From positions 1,037,001-1,101,000 of the forward strand of contig NZ_CP092418.1 of assembly GCF_023716485.1 (NCBI RefSeq): 64,000 nucleotides of DNA, given 5' to 3'. The DNA comes from Microbulbifer variabilis. Its GTDB lineage: Bacteria; Pseudomonadota; Gammaproteobacteria; Pseudomonadales; Cellvibrionaceae. Numbering within the stretch: the stretch's first letter is position 1; each line of letters starts with the position of its first letter. Under the pieces are notes generated by a model. The model saw only the letters and a list, made by a program, of their open reading frames with translations. It had not been told where the DNA came from and ran no database searches. Made by a program: the position numbers and the translations under genes. Below, piece after piece: positions 17,715-25,936 of this stretch.

Positions 17715-18725
17715 ATGTTGTTTAATAAATCTTCCTTTGGGGATGATGCTCAATTTTTTTTATTTGATACTCTAGTGGCTCCTTTACGGTGGGAGATTCT
17801 ATCAGCAGGGATAAAGCTTAAAATATTTGATTATCTGCAGGGTGCACGTACAGTTAAGGACGTTGCTCTTCACTTTGATTTTCTAGAGAGTCGGGCTGAA
17901 CTTTTCCTTAACTCAATGGTTTCAATAGGGTTGATTAATAAGTTTAAAGGAAAGTATCAAATAAGTAGCTCCTATCGTTCTTTATTAACTTCTGGTTCCG
18001 ATTCTTCTTTGTGTGGGTTATTGCAACATCTCAGTCAGATAAAGCATGTAAGTGAATCTGAGATTATTGACCTCCTGAGCAGTAAGCATCAGAAGAAAAA
18101 TGGCCCTACTATGAAAGATCCAGAATTTTGGAACGATATGATAGAAGGCCTTAGGTTATTTCATTTATCAGTTAGAAATCCAATAGTTTTAGATGTTCTA
18201 ATGTCACAGCCTAACTGGTCTGATGTTAATCATATATTGGATCTCGGAGCAGGTTCAGAGCAGTTGGCTATAGATCTACTTTCGGTTAAGCCAGATCTTA
18301 AAGTAACAATTTTTGATTTGCCTGGTATTGCCTCTCTAATTAAAAAACAAGTTTTTCAAAAAGCACAGATAAATGTTTTAGAAGGTGATATGAACACAGC
18401 TTCTCTAGGGAGCGGATATGATTTAGTTTTTGCTTCGATGGTCTTATATTACGCCGATGATCTTACTCATACCTTAGAGAAAATACGTCAATCTCTTAAT
18501 CCTGGTGGAATGTTCCTTAGCTTTCATGAAAAGCTGAACAGCGAAAGAACATCTCCTGAGTTTCACATTGTTGGTCGTATTCACGCAGAACTAAAGTTGG
18601 GTCCACTCTCTTTATCTGCTGGTTCAGTAGAAAAAGCTCTTGCTGAAGCTTGCTTTAAAGATATCTTTACTCAAGTCTTGAAGACTCCGTTTGGTGATAT
18701 CGAGCTGGTGAGTGGAATTGCTTAG
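17715..18725 (+). CDS. SAM-dependent O-methyltransferase-like protein
   Basis: A protein of 336 residues (ATG 17715; an in-frame TTG four codons upstream is also possible). The N-terminal 90 residues form the winged-helix dimerisation region typical of small-molecule O-methyltransferases. The class I SAM fold follows, with motif I around ILDLGAGSEQLAIDLL, the acidic residue at the end of beta-2 in VTIFDLPG, and FASMVLYYADD as the post-motif loop. The last step of motif I departs from the usual GxGxG. It heads a plus-strand operon with an export system, 51 bp before the RND gene. It probably methylates the island's product on O, S or N. Acceptor unknown. Confidence 0.8.
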   Translation: MLFNKSSFGDDAQFFLFDTLVAPLRWEILSAGIKLKIFDYLQGARTVKDVALHFDFLESRAELFLNSMVSIGLINKFKGKYQISSSYRSLLTSGSDSSLCGLLQHLSQIKHVSESEIIDLLSSKHQKKNGPTMKDPEFWNDMIEGLRLFHLSVRNPIVLDVLMSQPNWSDVNHILDLGAGSEQLAIDLLSVKPDLKVTIFDLPGIASLIKKQVFQKAQINVLEGDMNTASLGSGYDLVFASMVLYYADDLTHTLEKIRQSLNPGGMFLSFHEKLNSERTSPEFHIVGRIHAELKLGPLSLSAGSVEKALAEACFKDIFTQVLKTPFGDIELVSGIA

Positions 18726-18776
18726 TAATGGTTACTAATTTTTGTTAGAAAAATATTCTCTTGGGAGACCTATGTA

Positions 18777-21104
18777 ATGGAGCAACTATTTAGAGGGATT
18801 CTATCGCGTCCAAAATTGGTATTATCTGTTTTTTTGCTTTTTTTTGTTGCCTGTACAGTTGGTGCTAAAAACCTTTTTTTTCGTGGTGATTATGCAATTT
18901 TTTTTGACGATTCGAATAAAGAGCTTCAGGCGTTCAATGAGATTGAAGGTACCTTTAACAAGACTGATAGTTTGGCGATAATTATAGCGCCAGAAACTGG
19001 CGATATTTATACTGAAAGATATCTCGAATTGATAATGCTCCTCACAGAAGATGCTTGGAATATTCCTTATTCCAGTAGAGTGGATTCAATTGCCAACTAT
19101 CAGCATACTGAGGCTCAAGAAGATGATCTTTTAGTTGAAAATCTCGTATTCAAGAATTATCCGTTAAATACAGAATATATTAATAAAGTTAAGTTTGTTG
19201 CTGAGAATGCCCCAAGGCTTAAGGGGGCCTTGGTTTCAAAAACAGGTGATTCCGCAGTTATTAATATCACTTTTCAATTGCCGTCAGGCGATAAGACCGC
19301 TCGAGTAGCTGAAATCACGGACCATTCAGATAGGATGCTTGCTTCCTATCAAGAGTCATACCCTGATGTTTCATTTCATCAGGCTGGCATCGTTGCTATG
19401 AACTCTTCCTTTACCAAGGCTGCTCAAAAAGACATTCTCACTTTAGTGCCAGTAATGTTTGCGGTAATTAGTTTATTATTAATTATGACGCTAAGGTCGA
19501 TCACCTATGTAATTTTAACCTTGGTTATTGTTGTTACAAGTGTATTGGCAACTATGGGGATTTATGGTTGGGCAGGAATGTATTTGAGCATTGCCACAGT
19601 TAATGTTCCCACAATGATAATGACTTTGGCAGTGGCAGATTGTGTACACCTGATTACCTCTGTCAATGAAGGCAAAAGGCAGGGATTGGGGAATCGAGAA
19701 GCTGTTGTTCATAGTTTTAAACTGAACTTTATGGCTATTTTAATTACTTCTGTGACGACGGCTATCGGATTCCTAATAATGAATGCTTCTGATTCGCCTG
19801 TCTTACGGCATATGGGTAGTTTATCTGCTTTGGGAGTTATGTTGGCTTTTGTTTTTTCGATTTTCCTTTTGCCAGTGCTGTTATTATTGATGCCAGTAAA
19901 AGTATATAAGGAAAGAGGAGGTGTTTATTCTAAATTATTTCAATTGCTACCAAGTCTGATAATTCGTTACCATCGAAGTATCTTTTGTGTCTCCACTATT
20001 GTGGTTTTGATTGCTGGCTATATGGTGATGCAGAATCGAATAAATGATGAGCCGATAGAGTACTTTGATTCCAGTCATAAATTTAGAATTGCTGCCGATT
20101 TTATGGAGAACCATATTAGCGGCATGACTAATATTAGTATTGCTGTCAAGTCTGGTAAATCGCAGGGTGTAGTTGATCCTGATTTTATTTCTATGCTAGA
20201 TGATTTTACAAATTGGCTTCGTATGCAGCCACAAATAGATCATGTTGCTAGTCTAGTGGATACCTATAAAAGGTTAAATAAAAACCTACATGGTGACAAT
20301 GAAGAATACTACAAGTTACCCAATGATAGAGAGTTGGCTGCACAATATCTTCTATTGTATGAACTTTCCTTGCCCTATGGATTAGATATTAATAATGAAG
20401 TCGATATTGATAAATCAGCGGTTAAACTGCAATTGACAACTAAAAATTTAGGTAGCGGTGAGCTTGTTGATTTTGAAAACAAAATATATGACTGGTTCAG
20501 TAGTAATGCTCCACAATATGAAATAGTTGCATCTAGTCCCTCTCTTATGTTCGCACATATTGGAGAGACAAACATGCATAGCATGCTTAAATCATTACCA
20601 ATTATTTTAGTGTTAATTTCTACACTCTTAGTTATTGCATTAAAGTCTTTGAGGATTGGAATAATCAGCTTGTTACCTACATTGGTTCCAGTTTTATTGG
20701 GGTTTGGTTTATGGGCGTTTATTTCAGGAGAGGTGAATCTAGGTTTGTCTGTTGTCGTGTCACTTACTTTGGGTATTGTGGTGGATGATGCTGTTCATTT
20801 TTTGAGTAAATATCAATATTCTCGTCGGCAGGGAAACTCTGTGGAAGAAGCAATATCCTACTCTTTTAATACCGTGGGGCGTGCTCTCTGGGTAACTTCT
20901 CTCGTACTGGTTGCTGGATTTCTTGTTCTTGCATTATCTAGTTTTCGGTTGAATTCAGATTTAGGTCTTTTAAGTGCTTTAGTGATTACAATTGCCCTAG
21001 TTGTCGATTTCTTACTTCTGCCAGCTGTGCTTTTAATTTTTGATAGAAGAACGGATATTGTGCAAGCCAAGGCCAACAATGAGCTTTTGTCTGCTGCCAA
21101 TTAA
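18777..21104 (+). CDS. RND-superfamily (MMPL/HAE3-like) exporter
   Basis: A 775-residue inner-membrane pump with the two-fold RND layout. TM1 lies at about residues 13-32, then a large periplasmic domain, a five-helix bundle with TLAVADCVHLITSVNEG, a second periplasmic domain, and a second bundle with TLGIVVDDAVHFLSKY. The Asp residues of these helices are the expected proton-relay positions. This subclass (COG1033) moves lipids and hydrophobic metabolites and typically works without a standard MFP. It is followed closely by a LolA-like periplasmic protein and an outer-membrane barrel, a module that could pass an amphiphilic product across the envelope. Confidence 0.88.
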   Translation: MEQLFRGILSRPKLVLSVFLLFFVACTVGAKNLFFRGDYAIFFDDSNKELQAFNEIEGTFNKTDSLAIIIAPETGDIYTERYLELIMLLTEDAWNIPYSSRVDSIANYQHTEAQEDDLLVENLVFKNYPLNTEYINKVKFVAENAPRLKGALVSKTGDSAVINITFQLPSGDKTARVAEITDHSDRMLASYQESYPDVSFHQAGIVAMNSSFTKAAQKDILTLVPVMFAVISLLLIMTLRSITYVILTLVIVVTSVLATMGIYGWAGMYLSIATVNVPTMIMTLAVADCVHLITSVNEGKRQGLGNREAVVHSFKLNFMAILITSVTTAIGFLIMNASDSPVLRHMGSLSALGVMLAFVFSIFLLPVLLLLMPVKVYKERGGVYSKLFQLLPSLIIRYHRSIFCVSTIVVLIAGYMVMQNRINDEPIEYFDSSHKFRIAADFMENHISGMTNISIAVKSGKSQGVVDPDFISMLDDFTNWLRMQPQIDHVASLVDTYKRLNKNLHGDNEEYYKLPNDRELAAQYLLLYELSLPYGLDINNEVDIDKSAVKLQLTTKNLGSGELVDFENKIYDWFSSNAPQYEIVASSPSLMFAHIGETNMHSMLKSLPIILVLISTLLVIALKSLRIGIISLLPTLVPVLLGFGLWAFISGEVNLGLSVVVSLTLGIVVDDAVHFLSKYQYSRRQGNSVEEAISYSFNTVGRALWVTSLVLVAGFLVLALSSFRLNSDLGLLSALVITIALVVDFLLLPAVLLIFDRRTDIVQAKANNELLSAAN

Positions 21105-21124
21105 AAATATCAATAGGAAAAATC

Positions 21125-21901
21125 ATGATAAAGAATGGAATTTTAACTTGCCTGTTACTTCTTTTGGCTTCCCTCGCGATGGCGAATACCGAAATGGGGC
21201 TGGAAATTGCCAAAGAGAGAAAGGTAAGAGATGAAGGCTGGAGAGACTCAATTGCAACTGTCAGTATGTTGTTGAAAAATGCATTGGGTGAAACTAGCTC
21301 AAGAGAACTTAGGGTTAGAACTCTGGAAATTGAAGGTGATGGAGATAGAGGATTAACTGTATTTGATGAGCCTCGTGATGTAAAAGGAACTGCTTTTTTA
21401 TCCTATTCTCACATTAATAGTCCAGATGATCAGTGGCTTTATCTACCTCGGTTAAAGAGAGTTAAGCGAATAGCCTCACGAAATAAATCAGGGCCTTTTA
21501 TGAGTAGTGAATTTGCCTATGAAGACATGACTTCCTTTGAATTGAAGAAATATAAGTTCAGCTATCTAAGAGAGGAGCTAATAAAGGGGAGGGAAACCCT
21601 TGTTGTGGAACAAATACCTACTGATGAGTATTCTGGCTATACAAGGCAGGTAGTCTGGATTGATAAAGACCACTATCAACCAATTAGAACGGAATTTTAC
21701 GATCGAAAGGGGGAGTTATTAAAAACATTACATTTGGAGGACTATCGACAATATTTGGAGCAATATTGGCGGGCACATGTTTTGACAATGATAAACCATC
21801 AGACGGGTAAAAGTACTGTGCTCACCGTTCATGATCTTAAATTTAAAGTAGGGTTGGGTGAAGATGATTTTAATGTAGCGACGCTTAAAAGAATACGTTG
21901 A
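21125..21901 (+). CDS. Periplasmic LolA-like outer-membrane lipoprotein-sorting family protein
   Basis: A 258-residue protein with a signal peptide (MIKNGILTCLLLLLASLAMA, cleavage after AMA). The mature part fits the 'outer membrane lipoprotein-sorting protein' family with a LolA-like half-barrel: DQWLYLPRLKRVKRI, SEFAYEDMTSFEL and YTRQVVWIDKDHYQP are its typical segments. These proteins are commonly encoded beside MMPL/RND pumps. The predicted job is to shuttle a hydrophobic cargo between the pump and the outer membrane. The gap from the pump gene is 20 bp, and the next gene follows after 10 bp. Confidence 0.8.
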   Translation: MIKNGILTCLLLLLASLAMANTEMGLEIAKERKVRDEGWRDSIATVSMLLKNALGETSSRELRVRTLEIEGDGDRGLTVFDEPRDVKGTAFLSYSHINSPDDQWLYLPRLKRVKRIASRNKSGPFMSSEFAYEDMTSFELKKYKFSYLREELIKGRETLVVEQIPTDEYSGYTRQVVWIDKDHYQPIRTEFYDRKGELLKTLHLEDYRQYLEQYWRAHVLTMINHQTGKSTVLTVHDLKFKVGLGEDDFNVATLKRIR

Positions 21902-21911
21902 TTTTTTTACA

Positions 21912-23093
21912 ATGAAGCTACACATCTTTAATTGTCTTTTTTTTATATTTCTACTTGCTGCCGCCTCTAGTGCTAGTTGTGTCGAATTACGAGGAATTGC
22001 TGCAGTTGAGTATCGCCAATTCCTTGCTAGAGGCGAGGTTGGTCAGAAGACCTTTCAGCCTTCTGTTTTTGTTGAACCAGAACTCTATCAATCTTTTTTG
22101 AAAGACAGTGCTAGCATCACTGTAGTACCTTTTTTACGGTTAGATGCTTTAGATGATGAACGGTCTCACTGGGATATCCGTGAATTTATGGTGCGATATC
22201 ACTTTAAAGAGGTAGATCTTGAGGTTGATCTTGGAATAGGTAAGGTATTTTGGGGTGTAACTGAGTCTCAGCATCTAGTGGATATAATTAATCAAACTGA
22301 CAGTATCGAATCATTAGATAATGAGGATAAACTCGGTCAGCCAATGCTTCATGTTTCATGGATTAAGGAATGGGGAAGTGTTGAGGGTTTTCTACTCCCT
22401 TATTTTCGAGAACGTACATTTCCAGGTGAGGATGGGAGACTTAGTTTAGGCGTTGAAAATTCGTCAGCTCAGTATAAGTCCTCGAAAGGGAATAGGCATT
22501 TGGATTTTGCAGTTAGATACTCTACTAGTATGAATTCGGTTGATTTGGGGGTAAGCTATTTCCAGGGTACTGGTAGAGATCCTGATTTTATCTATAACCA
22601 GCAGCAATTGTTACCTTTTTACCGGCAGATTAGACAAGTTGGAATTGATGCCCAGTGGCTAAAAGGAGATTTTTCTTGGGTTTCCGAAGCTCTGTGGCGT
22701 GATACTGGTGAAAAAGAGTACTTTGCAATAACCGCAGGTTTTGAATACAGCCTTGTAGGGATCACTGATACAAATATGGATTTAGGTATTCTAACGGAAG
22801 TTTTGTATGATTCCCGTGGACAGAGTGCTACGACAGCATGGCAGCAAGATATTTTTATAGGAACTAGACTTGCAGTTAATGATATCGCAGGGACTGAGAT
22901 ATTGCTGGGGGTAACCCAGGATCTTGATTATTTTAATTCCAGAGCTATAAAGCTTGAAGCATCGAGCAGGATTACAAATTCTTGGCTGTGGAGGGTGAAT
23001 GGATGGATTTTTAATAGTTATGGTAATGAGGATCCATTGAGTAGTTTCCAAAAAGATGATTATTTAGAGGTAGGTTTAGAATATTATTACTAG
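21912..23093 (+). CDS. Outer-membrane beta-barrel protein of the export module
   Basis: A 393-residue protein with a signal peptide (first about 23 residues, ending ASSASC). The body is rich in alternating aromatic/hydrophobic strands and ends in YLEVGLEYYY, a C-terminal aromatic strand recognised by the BAM machinery. The length suits a barrel of about 16 strands, similar to DUF1302- or alginate-export-like porins. Proteins of this sort are often encoded with RND pumps and LolA-like proteins. Likely the outer-membrane exit or acceptor of the module. It is the last AT-rich gene of the island; GC content rises after it. Confidence 0.72.
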   Translation: MKLHIFNCLFFIFLLAAASSASCVELRGIAAVEYRQFLARGEVGQKTFQPSVFVEPELYQSFLKDSASITVVPFLRLDALDDERSHWDIREFMVRYHFKEVDLEVDLGIGKVFWGVTESQHLVDIINQTDSIESLDNEDKLGQPMLHVSWIKEWGSVEGFLLPYFRERTFPGEDGRLSLGVENSSAQYKSSKGNRHLDFAVRYSTSMNSVDLGVSYFQGTGRDPDFIYNQQQLLPFYRQIRQVGIDAQWLKGDFSWVSEALWRDTGEKEYFAITAGFEYSLVGITDTNMDLGILTEVLYDSRGQSATTAWQQDIFIGTRLAVNDIAGTEILLGVTQDLDYFNSRAIKLEASSRITNSWLWRVNGWIFNSYGNEDPLSSFQKDDYLEVGLEYYY

Positions 23094-23145
23094 TACTTTA
23101 GGGTTGACTAATTTCTCAAAATTACCTTATTAAGGATCTTCGAAT

Positions 23146-23192
23146 GCCCCCCAATATCCCTCATAACACTCTGTCAATAGAGTACGGGGGGC
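23146..23192. terminator. Nested inverted repeat between convergent genes at the island edge
   Basis: GCCCCCC (23146-23152) pairs with GGGGGGC (23186-23192), and inside them ACTCT pairs with AGAGT around GTCAAT. It lies between the stops of the barrel gene and the nucleoside-hydrolase-like gene. There is no T-run, so an intrinsic terminator is uncertain. It coincides with the change from AT-rich to GC-richer sequence. Confidence 0.35.
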
Positions 23193-23210
23193 TAATTTCA
23201 ATTTAGCAAA

Positions 23211-24680
23211 TTACAGTCTACATCTAGATCCCTTACGGGCAGAATTAAAACGATCGCGCAGGCGCTCAATCATTGCCGTGCGGGCGGCATCGTGGTTGAT
23301 ACCCATTACGACATTCAATTCTAGGCCCTCACCGTTTTCGGCAAAAGTGGTTTTACCCACGGTGGGGTCGAAGGAAATGGGATCGTAAGGAGTCATACTG
23401 TCAGCCAGACCGGCATTTAACTGGTCGACTTCAATAAATCCGGCTACCAGATCCATTTCTAGAGTTTCAGGCTCCAACAGTACCAGTGCGGCGATAATAT
23501 CCCACAGGCGAATTACTGCATCCATAGCGAAGTCACCATTACCCTGGAAATCCCCACCTTCAAATTCACGGATTGAGCTGAGGAGTTTGGAGGTATAGCA
23601 GGCCTCAGGGGTTGCGCGACGTTTAGCCAGGGCTTCGATGGTGCTGCCCTGTACCTTGGCCATGTCGGTAGAGTTGGTGGGTACCAAATAGGTTTCAATA
23701 TCATTTTCACTCAGGGCGTTAAAGGCCCACTGCGCACTCAGCGGGTCGAGTAGAATATTGAATTCCTGGTGGGTGCTGAAGTCGCTATCACAGCCAAAAC
23801 TCGGGTGGGAGAAAATATTGCCGCCCAGATTTCTAGATTTATCGCCAAAGCAGGCTGCTTGGTGATTCTCGGTAAACGGCTCATAATTCTCAAAGCCTCC
23901 ACCCATCATAATCACACGATCAATTTTTGCCAGCTGCTCTTCGTTGGCCTTGCCGAGTACCCGGGCCAGTGTGGTGAGTTTGCCGGTATTGAAAACCACT
24001 GGGCGTTGCTCCAATTTATCCAGAGTTTCCAGGATAATGTCTTCGGCCAGTTCAAAATTGAAGGAGACACCATTGTTACCTTGGTAGCGGTAGTGTTCCT
24101 GTTTTGCGCGGGGGATTAGGTGGTCAGTTCCGTATAAGGTGGAGCCGTTGTCACGCCAGGGACCGGGCACATACTGGCCATAAAGGTTAATACCCATGGC
24201 ATTGCGGCGCTCCAGATTCCATGTGCCGGTGCTGAAATCGGAGGAGTTGGGCAGCTGGTAATCATCACGGCCAGTTACAGCGTTGTCGTCATTGACAGGA
24301 GCGCTGGAAGCCTTACCGTTAGCCCCGTAAGCGACCTCCTCAGTGGCAAAGTAGGCACCGCGTATCACTTTGGTATCGTTGTTACCCAACCACTCGAGGA
24401 TGTTGTAAACTGTATTGGCTCCGTGCGCTACAGTATTGAAGGAGTCTTCAACCACTGCCAGCTCCAGGGTGTAGCGCGGGTCTTTGGCAATCAGCATCAA
24501 TGCTACGGCATCGTCAAAGTTATTGAAGTCGCCGATCCAGATAATCGGTTGGGCATCTTCATTTTTGGTTGCTTGGTGCAGGCGCTTTCCATGACGACCA
24601 TTATCCGCATGGCAGGAGGCCAGGGTTGCAAAGCTACCAAGAATCAGGGCTCCGGCAGATAGCCAACGTTTTAATTTCAT
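23211..24680 (-). CDS. Nucleoside-hydrolase-like secreted lipoprotein
   Basis: A 489-residue protein with a lipoprotein signal peptide (TLASC lipobox near residue 23). The mature part resembles the inosine-uridine nucleoside hydrolase fold: an N-terminal Asp-rich loop IGDFNNFDDAVALMLIA, RVIMMGGGFEN in the centre and LDPLSAQWAF later. The usual DTDPGxDDA calcium loop is altered here to GDFNNFDDA, and the chain is about 150 residues longer than classical enzymes (about 310-330). It may hydrolyse nucleosides or another N-ribosyl compound outside the inner membrane, or may have lost that activity. Single gene between convergent and tandem neighbours. Confidence 0.75.
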   Translation of the reverse strand: MKLKRWLSAGALILGSFATLASCHADNGRHGKRLHQATKNEDAQPIIWIGDFNNFDDAVALMLIAKDPRYTLELAVVEDSFNTVAHGANTVYNILEWLGNNDTKVIRGAYFATEEVAYGANGKASSAPVNDDNAVTGRDDYQLPNSSDFSTGTWNLERRNAMGINLYGQYVPGPWRDNGSTLYGTDHLIPRAKQEHYRYQGNNGVSFNFELAEDIILETLDKLEQRPVVFNTGKLTTLARVLGKANEEQLAKIDRVIMMGGGFENYEPFTENHQAACFGDKSRNLGGNIFSHPSFGCDSDFSTHQEFNILLDPLSAQWAFNALSENDIETYLVPTNSTDMAKVQGSTIEALAKRRATPEACYTSKLLSSIREFEGGDFQGNGDFAMDAVIRLWDIIAALVLLEPETLEMDLVAGFIEVDQLNAGLADSMTPYDPISFDPTVGKTTFAENGEGLELNVVMGINHDAARTAMIERLRDRFNSARKGSRCRL

Positions 24681-24814
24681 CTATATTTCCCTATGGTTCG
24701 AGAGTCTTTAATTGGCGATTTCACGACCCTTCCCTGTGTCGATACATGGCCACTCCTGTAATAACTACCATTAACGCTTGTTAGCTATAAATAGTGCCCA
24801 ATTACAAAAGTTAA

Positions 24815-24834
24815 TGCCGGCTTATAGGCCGGCA
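24815..24834 (-). terminator. Hairpin downstream of the RmlD-like gene
   Basis: TGCCGGC and GCCGGCA form a perfect 7-bp stem with a 6-nt loop, about 50 bp after the RmlD-like stop. On the minus strand it is followed by ATTAACTTTTG, a weak T-rich tail. Probable terminator of the argS-rmlD-like transcript. Confidence 0.5.
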
Positions 24835-24885
24835 CAGGTATATCCCTATACCATTTAATTTCTTTTATTCGTTTTCCATTAGCTT

Positions 24886-25773
24886 TTAATTCTGGATAAA
24901 AGATTTCAGGTTGCGTGCCAGTTGCTGAGGCAATGGTTCGGTCCCTTTGATGCCGAGGTTTGTTAAGCGCGATTTATCCAGCTGACAATTGTAGGGGCGC
25001 GGTACTGAAAAATCGGGTTTGCTATCTGCGCTGATATGTTCAGCACTCAATTCGCACACTTTGGCAATAATATGCGCAAGTTCAAAGCGAGTGCAGGCGG
25101 TGTCGCCGCTCCACTGATAGATACCTTCAAATTGGATGCCACGCTGGGTTTTCAACAGGCATTGCTCCAATACTTCTGCCACTTCCTCCACACTGGTGGG
25201 AAAACGAATTGCCCAGTGATCCAGTGTGACCGGCTTTTGCTCTCGCAGTGTCTCTAATAGGGCGGTAATACCGGATTCCTCCAGGTAGGAGACGGGTCCA
25301 AACAGCCAGGGCAATCTTAAAACCCAATGGTTACCGTTTTTCAATACTGCTTCCTCTCCCGCCAGCTTGCTGCGGCCGTAGAAATTCACGGGATTGGGTG
25401 TGTCATCAGGGGCATAGGGTGGGGCAGTACCATCAAAGACATAGTCTGTGCTGATATACACCAACTGTGCATTGATTTCGCTACAGTGCTTGGACAACAA
25501 CTCTGTGCTGCTGACATTGAGTTGCCAGGCGGTATCTGGATTGTCAGCACAGCGGTCTGGCCAGCGCTCAGCGGCACAATGGATCACCACTTCCGGCCTG
25601 ATATCGTTCAGGGAAGCTTTCACTGCGCTGCTATCCGATAAGTCCAGGCGAATTAAGTTTTCGCCTGCGCGAGAAAAAGCGGTGCCGATTACGGAAAAAG
25701 TAGGGTTGTTGGAAAGTTGTTTAAATACACTACGGCCCAGCAGGCCGGAGGCGCCGGTAATCAGGATTTTCAC
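24886..25773 (-). CDS. RmlD-like dTDP-4-dehydrorhamnose reductase / sugar-nucleotide-binding protein
   Basis: A 295-residue extended short-chain dehydrogenase of the RmlD substrate-binding family. It has the NAD(P) loop TGASGLLGRS at the N-terminus, YISTDYVFDGT, and the catalytic Tyr-Lys pair in YGRSKLAGEE. The length is typical for RmlD. No other rhamnose-pathway genes (rmlA, B, C) flank it, so dTDP-L-rhamnose synthesis is only one option. Stand-alone homologues are widespread with unclear roles. It lies 163 bp downstream of argS on the same strand, with a large hairpin between them. Confidence 0.82.
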   Translation of the reverse strand: MKILITGASGLLGRSVFKQLSNNPTFSVIGTAFSRAGENLIRLDLSDSSAVKASLNDIRPEVVIHCAAERWPDRCADNPDTAWQLNVSSTELLSKHCSEINAQLVYISTDYVFDGTAPPYAPDDTPNPVNFYGRSKLAGEEAVLKNGNHWVLRLPWLFGPVSYLEESGITALLETLREQKPVTLDHWAIRFPTSVEEVAEVLEQCLLKTQRGIQFEGIYQWSGDTACTRFELAHIIAKVCELSAEHISADSKPDFSVPRPYNCQLDKSRLTNLGIKGTEPLPQQLARNLKSFIQN

Positions 25774-25883
25774 GGGTTACTTTCCTTTAATTAGACCAGT
25801 GGGGAAACGGTGGCCTATGTGGGGTAATAAATGGTGCAGGATAGTTTGGCTGGAGGCTAGGGAAACCTGCCCGCCAGAGAGCT

Positions 25884-25927
25884 GCCCGGCCAGCCAGCCT
25901 GCATATTTGCTGGAGGTATGGCCGGGC
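25884..25927. repeat. Large hairpin between argS and the RmlD-like gene
   Basis: GCCCGGCCA and TGGCCGGGC form a 9-bp outer stem, and CCAGC/GCTGG form an inner stem. It begins about 10 bp after the argS stop. No T-run follows, so it may stabilise the 3' end or act as a factor-dependent terminator. Confidence 0.45.
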
Positions 25928-25936
25928 AAGAACAAT

